Made by a program: the position numbers and the translations under genes
Notes under the pieces: generated by a model
Databases searched by the model: none
What the model was told of the DNA's origin: nothing
The model's input: the letters and a program-made list of their open reading frames with translations, nothing else
Source: Arthrobacter sp.
Lineage (GTDB): Bacteria > Actinomycetota > Actinomycetes > Actinomycetales > Micrococcaceae
Direction of reading: 5' to 3'
DNA length: 16,788 nucleotides
Assembly (NCBI GenBank): GCA_031178585.1
Contig: JAPSIT010000031.1
Location: 1 to 16,788, forward strand
Part shown: piece after piece, positions 12,730 to 16,788 of the stretch
Numbering within the stretch: the first letter of the stretch is position 1
How the letters are laid out: each line of letters begins with the position of its first letter

Positions 12730-14556
12730 TCATCGTGACGGTCTGAGTACCAACGCAGAGCCGCCTCCGCGCCTTACTGGCTCGGCGGCGGCCACCATGC
12801 TTCCGTCGGGCATGAACTCGATCGCCGTCGCCGCGCCGATCTCTGCCGCGGAGCCGAACGAATCCCCGGCAGACGTGAGCTCGTGGCCGTACCGTGCCAA
12901 CTCGCTTTCATAAGCGTCGCTGAACTCCGGCTCGGCCGTAACGCTGGCGCTGTTTCGTTGCGCTGCGCGCGGAGCCGCGATCGCCTCCGGTATGTCCATG
13001 CCCAGATCCACCCGGTTCAGGATCGTCTGCAGGACGGTCGTGATGATGGTAGAGCCGCCCGGTGAGCCGAGCGCGAGGAAAGGCTGACCGTCCTCGAGGA
13101 TGATGGTCGGAGACATTGAGGAACGAGGCCGTTTCCCGGGCTCGATGCGGTTCGGGTCGGCTGGGTCATACACGGTGGAGAAGTCAGTCAGCTCGTTATT
13201 GAGCAGGAACCCGCGGCCGGGCACCACGATGCCGGATCCGCCGGTCTGCTCGATCGTTAGCGTGTACTCGACCACGTTTCCCCACTTGTCAGCGACCGTT
13301 AGGTTGGTTGTCGAGATGTTCTCGGTGTCCTTCTCGTCGGCCGGGGCCGCGGCGGCAGCCGGGCACGCGCCGTCGTACGCGGACACGTCCCCGGGTGCGA
13401 CGGGTTTCTCGGCCGCCCGCAGCGGGTCTATCTCGCAAGCGCGCTCCTTGCCGAACAGAGGGTCCGTGAGGGCGGCGGTAGGGACGTCGACAAAGGCGGG
13501 GTCGCCGACGTACTTGCCGCGGTCGGCGAAGGCAAGCGCGCTTGCCTCGAGGTAGTGGTGCAGGGCGCCGGGAACGGTCATCTCGGAAAGGTTGACCGTG
13601 TCCAGGATGTTCAGCGCTTCGCCGACGGTGGTGCCTCCGCTGCTCGACGGCGCCATGCCGTAGACGTCCAGGCCGCGGTAGTCCACGTGCGTTGGAGCCT
13701 GGTCCAGGGCGCGGTATGCGGCCAGGTCCGCCGTCGTCATGTGGCCGACCGGGACGGGCAGGGGCGTGGTGTCCGTCTTCGGCGGATCCTGTACCGTGGC
13801 CGCAATTTCCTCCGCCAGCGGCCCGTCGTAGAAGGCTTCCGTGCCTTGTTTCGCGAGGAGCCGGTACGTCTTGGCCAGGTCGTGGTTCTTCAAAATACTG
13901 CCGACGGCGGGTGCGTCGCCGTCCGGGAGGAAGAGGCTGCTTGTCGAGGTAAACGCCTCGAAGCGGAGCTTGTTGTCGAGGGTCTGCTGGCGAAACGTTT
14001 CATCGACCTCGAAGCCGCCGGTCGCGACCTTGATGGCTGGCTTGAGCGCATCGCCGAGGCTCAAGGTTCCCCAACGATCGAGCGCGCGCTCCCAGGTGGC
14101 CGGTGTGCCGGGTACGCCCACTGAGACGCCACTGGTGACGAGTTCCGGTGTGAAGGGGTAGGGCTCGCCGGTCGCCGGGTCGATGAACGCGTCGTGCGGC
14201 ATCGCCGCGGGTGCGGTCTCGCGGCCGTCGATTGAGCTGATCCCGCCGGTTTCCGCGTTGTAGAACATGAAGTAGCCGCCACCGCCGATCCCGGCGCTGT
14301 ATGGTTCAGTCACGCCGAGGGTCGCGGCGGCGGCTACCGCGGCGTCCACGGCGTTGCCGCCCTTGCGAAGGACTCTAAGCGCTGCGGCGGATGCCTCTGG
14401 GTCCACGGTGCTTACTGCGCCGCCGTACCCCCTGGCGGTCGACGTTTTGACGGGCTCGGTCGGGTCGGCGAATGCGGGGCTGGCAACGGCGCCGCTGGTT
14501 ACGCTCATAACCAGGGCTGCCGTAAAGGCAGCGAACCGACGTCTCACATGTGCCAT
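12730..14556 (-). CDS. ggt: secreted gamma-glutamyltransferase
   Basis: This 608-residue exported enzyme cleaves or transfers the gamma-glutamyl group of glutathione-like peptides. In actinobacteria, natural substrates may be gamma-glutamyl amides or the products of other thiols. The signal peptide (MAHVRRRFAAFTAALVMS...) likely ends at AFA, near residue 30. The Ntn-hydrolase precursor self-cleaves before Thr416 in NISTTNLTV to give large and small subunits. Arg112 in DGRETAP and the SPGGSTIITTVLQ block match the substrate-binding residues of the family. ATG 14556 is preferred to a start at 14622, because GGAG lies 6-7 bp before it and the signal peptide begins there. It is separated from merR by about 170 bp and probably transcribed alone. 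Confidence 0.93.
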   Translation of the reverse strand: MAHVRRRFAAFTAALVMSVTSGAVASPAFADPTEPVKTSTARGYGGAVSTVDPEASAAALRVLRKGGNAVDAAVAAAATLGVTEPYSAGIGGGGYFMFYNAETGGISSIDGRETAPAAMPHDAFIDPATGEPYPFTPELVTSGVSVGVPGTPATWERALDRWGTLSLGDALKPAIKVATGGFEVDETFRQQTLDNKLRFEAFTSTSSLFLPDGDAPAVGSILKNHDLAKTYRLLAKQGTEAFYDGPLAEEIAATVQDPPKTDTTPLPVPVGHMTTADLAAYRALDQAPTHVDYRGLDVYGMAPSSSGGTTVGEALNILDTVNLSEMTVPGALHHYLEASALAFADRGKYVGDPAFVDVPTAALTDPLFGKERACEIDPLRAAEKPVAPGDVSAYDGACPAAAAAPADEKDTENISTTNLTVADKWGNVVEYTLTIEQTGGSGIVVPGRGFLLNNELTDFSTVYDPADPNRIEPGKRPRSSMSPTIILEDGQPFLALGSPGGSTIITTVLQTILNRVDLGMDIPEAIAAPRAAQRNSASVTAEPEFSDAYESELARYGHELTSAGDSFGSAAEIGAATAIEFMPDGSMVAAAEPVRRGGGSALVLRPSR

Positions 14557-14560
14557 GGTC

Positions 14561-14576
14561 CACTCCGAATCGAGTG
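14561..14576 (-). promoter_or_regulatory. hairpin covering the ggt ribosome binding site
   Basis: In the mRNA, CACTC and GAGTG can pair around a 6-nt loop, and the GGAG Shine-Dalgarno of ggt forms part of the stem. Translation could be lowered unless the stem melts. The stem is short, so the effect may be slight. Confidence 0.25.
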
Positions 14577-14597
14577 ATAGGAGTTGTCGATGGGGCC

Positions 14598-14626
14598 ACG
14601 CTACTCCCTGCGGTTCAGCCATTCAA
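14598..14626 (-). promoter_or_regulatory. possible ggt promoter
   Basis: On the minus strand TTGAAT (14621-14626) and TAGCGT (14598-14603) are 17 bp apart, giving a leader of about 35 nt. The -10 is a weak match. Confidence 0.3.
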
Positions 14627-14926
14627 TACTGTCGTGCATCGCGAGGGGAGAGACCTCCGACGTAAGCGCTGTTATCGGGGTTGGAGGCGGTGGCAGTCTC
14701 TTATAGCGTGGCTTCGGGACGGTCAGCGGGCGTGTGCTCCAGGCTATCGAGTTCTGATTCGAGTTGCTGTGTGAGTGTGCGCAGGCGTCGGACGTGTGTT
14801 CCTGGGAGATGGGTGTGGGTTGTGTTGTTACTTGGGCGTCGACGTCGAAGACTGTGTTGGGACTGTGCCAGACGAGTCCGTGGCCGAGGGCAGCGTGTTA
14901 CGCCCTGCAGCAGGAGCAACAAGGCT
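14627..14926. other. degenerate gene-free stretch
   Basis: Between 14700 and 14880 the plus strand is unusually G/T-rich with many stops, unlike the neighbouring genes. A minus-strand frame contains RRLRTLTQQLESELDSLE, which looks like a short coiled coil, but it has no start signal or family I recognise. Probably a decayed coding or mobile-element fragment. Confidence 0.35.
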
Positions 14927-15021
14927 CGATGACCATGGCCAGGGCGTTTCTGATCAGCAAGGGCATCATCTACCCTCCGGCCCTGGGTATGGCCGACTAC
15001 ATCAGAAGACTCAACGAGTAA
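14927..15021 (+). pseudogene. C-terminal remnant of an AAA-type ATP-binding protein
   Basis: The frame ends in ARAFLISKGIIYPPALGMADYIRRLNE and then TAA. I recall similar ends in actinobacterial AAA ATPases, of the form K-G-(I/V)-I-Y-x-P-x-x-G-x-(V/L)-A-F-T-V-P-x-(M/F)-A-D-(Y/F)-I-R-R. Here the stretch between the YPP(A) part and the MADYIRR part appears deleted, and upstream sequence in any frame gives no ATPase motif. It is probably the last exon-like scrap of a lost gene. Confidence 0.4.
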
Positions 15022-15101
15022 CAGCCGGGGAGAAAGGAACCCCAGGGCCTGCCCGGACGAGTGGGGGCTGTTATCGGCGCTACGGTGCCTCCCATCGGTC
15101 A

Positions 15102-15124
15102 GGATGCGCCACGTGCGCGCATCC
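15102..15124. terminator. hairpin GGATGCGC...GCGCATCC
   Basis: A perfect 8-bp stem with a 7-nt loop (CACGTGC) lies between the ATPase remnant and the cold-shock gene. It may be a leftover terminator. The rest of 15022-15300 shows no gene. Confidence 0.35.
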
Positions 15125-15300
15125 CTAAGCGGGCAGTGCGCGGATTATCTGACGAGCAGGTGGTTCGGGACCGATGCCGATTCACGATCCACCGCCCTTG
15201 CTAACCTTTGGACTACGCGGGCACGGGTACCCTAAAGCCTCTTGGCGCGCGGTGCCGGCAGCCGGGCAGTAAACGGCTAATTTCTGGGGGCGAGGCAGGC

Positions 15301-15504
15301 CTACAGCGGGCGAATGTTTTCCGCTTGCAGGCCTTTTTGTCCCTGGGTAATCTCGAATTCGACCTTCTGGTTCTCTTCCAAGGACTTGTAGCCGCCACCG
15401 GTGATGGCCGAGAAGTGGGCGAAGACGTCGGGCCCGCCGTCATCGTTGGCGATGAAGCCGAAGCCTTTTTCGGAGTTGAACCATTTGACTGTGCCGGTTG
15501 CCAT
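15301..15504 (-). CDS. cspA: cold-shock protein (CspA family RNA chaperone)
   Basis: This is a 67-residue single cold-shock domain, the usual length. It begins [18 protein letters not shown] and contains the RNP1 motif KGFGFI, the RNP2 motif VFAHFS, and the C-terminal AENIRPL. It binds single-stranded nucleic acid and melts RNA secondary structure in the cytoplasm. ATG 15504 is chosen because the family starts there; an upstream in-frame start would add 16 unlike residues. The leader immediately before it is purine-rich on the coding strand (AAAAAAGGAAAAAG), providing AAGGA 9 bp upstream. It appears to be a single-gene transcript; whether it is cold-induced or constitutive cannot be told. Confidence 0.97.
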   Translation of the reverse strand: MATGTVKWFNSEKGFGFIANDDGGPDVFAHFSAITGGGYKSLEENQKVEFEITQGQKGLQAENIRPL

Positions 15505-16304
15505 GTTGCTTTTTCCTTTTTTGGCCTGCTTCGCGTGTCCTAGTGCGCACACCGTTCCCGCTGCCTGTCATCAACCTACGTGTAGATGTCCGAGGCAACA
15601 AGCCCTGAATGCGGCCGATAGAATCAATATCACCGCCGAGGCGGCAAACTATCTTCGCCACGGCTGTTCAAGGAGCTAATGGCCGAAGCGCCTGGTGCTA
15701 CTTGCTTGCCCCACCCCGTACCCTCTGCTCCTGCCCGTGCGGGCCACAGCGAAAGACTGTGGTGCCATCAGGGTGGCGAACGGCTGATGCCGACTGATTG
15801 ACCGCCGTGTCTACCACGGTTGCTTCTGCCTAGTTCAAACTCAAATGGAGAGACCCCCGCAGCAGGACTCCGTCAAATACCCGCCCCAGTACAGACGGCT
15901 GGATGAAGAGTGCGGCCCGTTCGACCAAGGGGATAAAAGTTGGCATGTTCCTGCCATGGCTTTTTGTGGCCATGCGCTGGCTGGCGGTGCTACCGTTTCA
16001 GCAGATGCTCTGCTAAGAGATATGGCGCCCGAATCAAGACCGCTGGGGAGGGGTTGAGACGGGTGGTCGCGGCGGCGTCTCAAGGGGGTTGGCGCCCCTC
16101 AGGTCACGTTGGGGGATCCTGAGGGGGAGCCATCCTCTCACCGCGTGAAAGCCGCGGTAGCCGCAGGCCCACCATTTCGTTTATAGCTTCCCACTGAGAG
16201 ATTCCTGACTGCGCAAGGCCTCGTCCGCAAGCCAAGTCACGGTAGTGCATCAGGGTCTGGTGGACTGGAGCTTTTTGGCGCAAAGGGATTTAAACTGTGA
16301 GTGC

Positions 16305-16333
16305 CAACGGCTGAACCCCCAACCCAGCCGTTG
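16305..16333. terminator. hairpin CAACGGCTG...CAGCCGTTG
   Basis: A perfect 9-bp stem with an 11-nt loop in otherwise gene-free sequence. The transcript it would end is not identified. Confidence 0.35.
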
Positions 16334-16405
16334 ATGACCGGCCGTCGCGTCTTCCTGTGAAGACCGAAACGCCGCCCCGTGAAAAGGACGACGCCGGCCG
16401 GGCAG

Positions 16406-16437
16406 AGGGGCCCCGCCTGCTGACGGTGCGGGCCCCT
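16406..16437. terminator. hairpin AGGGGCCC...GGGCCCCT upstream of the DUF3040 gene
   Basis: A perfect 8-bp GC-rich stem with a 16-nt loop that can be lengthened with a bulge on both sides. It ends about 57 bp before the DUF3040 start and could insulate it. Confidence 0.4.
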
Positions 16438-16494
16438 GCTGTATCTACGCACGGTGGTAAGGCTGAACAGCAGTGAGTGTGGAAGAAGGCTTTC

Positions 16495-16776
16495 ATGGGG
16501 TTGTCCGATGAAGAGCGCCGACGGCTCCGGGAGCTCGAGGAGGAGCTCTATGCCGAGGATCCTGCATTGGCGCGGAAACTGGGACGGAACAGTTCCCTGA
16601 ACACATCCGCGACCCGGAAAGTGTATGGGCTGTTGGCCGTCGTGGCAGGCTTCGCGGTGCTCGTTGCCGGGGTCACTGCCCAGCTGACCGTGGTCGGCGT
16701 CCTGGGTTTCCTGCTGGTTTGCGCGGGCGCTTACATATTCCTTGGCGGTTACCGATGGCAGGGGTGGCCGAAGTAG
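16495..16776 (+). CDS. DUF3040 small membrane protein
   Basis: This 93-residue protein has the standard DUF3040 plan. The N-terminus MGLSDEERRRLRELEEELYAEDP is a charged helix with the conserved L(Y/S)AEDP motif. A linker leads to two hydrophobic helices (VYGLLAVVAGFAVLVAGVTA and TVVGVLGFLLVCAGAYIFLG), and a short basic tail closes it. Function is unknown; the family is confined to actinobacteria and often sits near division or cell-wall genes, but none is in view. ATG 16495 is chosen over GTG 16477, because GGAAGAAGG (16481-16489) is 5 bp before the ATG and the family motif begins there. The gene is complete; the window ends 12 bp later. Confidence 0.9.
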   Translation: MGLSDEERRRLRELEEELYAEDPALARKLGRNSSLNTSATRKVYGLLAVVAGFAVLVAGVTAQLTVVGVLGFLLVCAGAYIFLGGYRWQGWPK

Positions 16777-16788
16777 CAGAACCGTATC

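Larger units (their letters stand above)
15553..16480. other. about 0.9 kb without a convincing gene, rich in hairpins
   Basis: No ORF here on either strand has both a ribosome binding site and a recognisable family. Several clean inverted repeats are present: CCACAG/CTGTGG (15744-15762), TTGAGACG/CGTCTCAA (16054-16083), CCCCTCAGG/CCTGAGGGG (16095-16126), ACCGCG/CGCGGT (16140-16158), CAACGGCTG/CAGCCGTTG (16305-16333) and AGGGGCCC/GGGCCCCT (16406-16437). They may be terminators, an unannotated structured RNA, or leftovers of mobile sequence. No tRNA is recognisable. Confidence 0.5.

Noticed and set aside
13555..14124. 189-codon plus-strand frame inside ggt
   Set aside because: Antisense to a complete gamma-glutamyltransferase; no motif or ribosome binding site.
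15679..15800. Short frame starting ATGGCCGAAGCG after AAGGAG
   Set aside because: The Shine-Dalgarno is only 3 bp from the ATG and the predicted peptide looks random.
15845..16057. 70-codon frame (and an 80-codon frame opposite it) in the gene desert
   Set aside because: Neither has a ribosome binding site, a motif or consistent third-position GC bias.

Overview
The window looks like chromosomal DNA of a high-GC actinobacterium, most likely a Micrococcaceae member of the Arthrobacter type. The reasons are the GC-rich coding bias, a 302-residue bacterial urate oxidase ending in Gly-Phe-Cys as remembered for Arthrobacter globiformis, a DUF3040 membrane protein (an actinobacterial family), an IdeR/DtxR-type iron box, and a MerR gene that seems to be read from a leaderless GTG. 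Genus is an inference from memory, not a search result.

Positions 63-7393 (all + strand) hold a purine-catabolism block. uraD, uraH and urate oxidase are packed tightly (4-bp overlap, then a 2-bp gap) and are followed, after a strong hairpin, by an NCS2/NAT-type xanthine/urate permease with a perfect Shine-Dalgarno. Next come an amidohydrolase best read as 8-oxoguanine (or guanine) deaminase, a small Rieske iron-sulfur lipoprotein, and an NCS1 permease with its own predicted promoter and operator. Together they would import purines, deaminate an oxopurine to urate (or guanine to xanthine), and oxidise urate through 5-hydroxyisourate and OHCU to S-allantoin. Xanthine dehydrogenase, allantoinase and the pathway regulator are not in the window.

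Positions 7529-9604 (+) carry two unrelated-subfamily aldo/keto reductases separated by a 74-bp palindromic element of unknown origin. Positions 9710-10445 are decayed: a truncated and frameshifted MFS transporter on the minus strand, a 19-bp iron box, and on the plus strand the beginning of a signal peptide that stops after 31 codons. I read this as the wreck of a divergent, iron-regulated siderophore export/uptake locus.

Positions 10538-12557 (-) form a compact merR - cupin - zinc alcohol dehydrogenase operon. A perfect 16-bp palindrome lies inside the promoter spacer of merR, and merR has a cysteine at the position used by AdhR-type aldehyde sensors, so the operon probably responds to and removes reactive carbonyls. 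Positions 12730-14556 (-) encode a secreted gamma-glutamyltransferase.

The last part is sparse: an AAA-type ATPase C-terminal remnant near 14927-15021, a cold-shock protein gene (15301-15504, -), about 1 kb without a convincing gene but with several hairpins, and a complete DUF3040 membrane protein (16495-16776, +). No tRNA, rRNA, CRISPR array or intact insertion sequence was found. I do not see a clearly new multi-gene system. The best leads are the merR-cupin-adh operon, the decayed iron-box locus, and the repeated small palindromes in front of purine-region genes.
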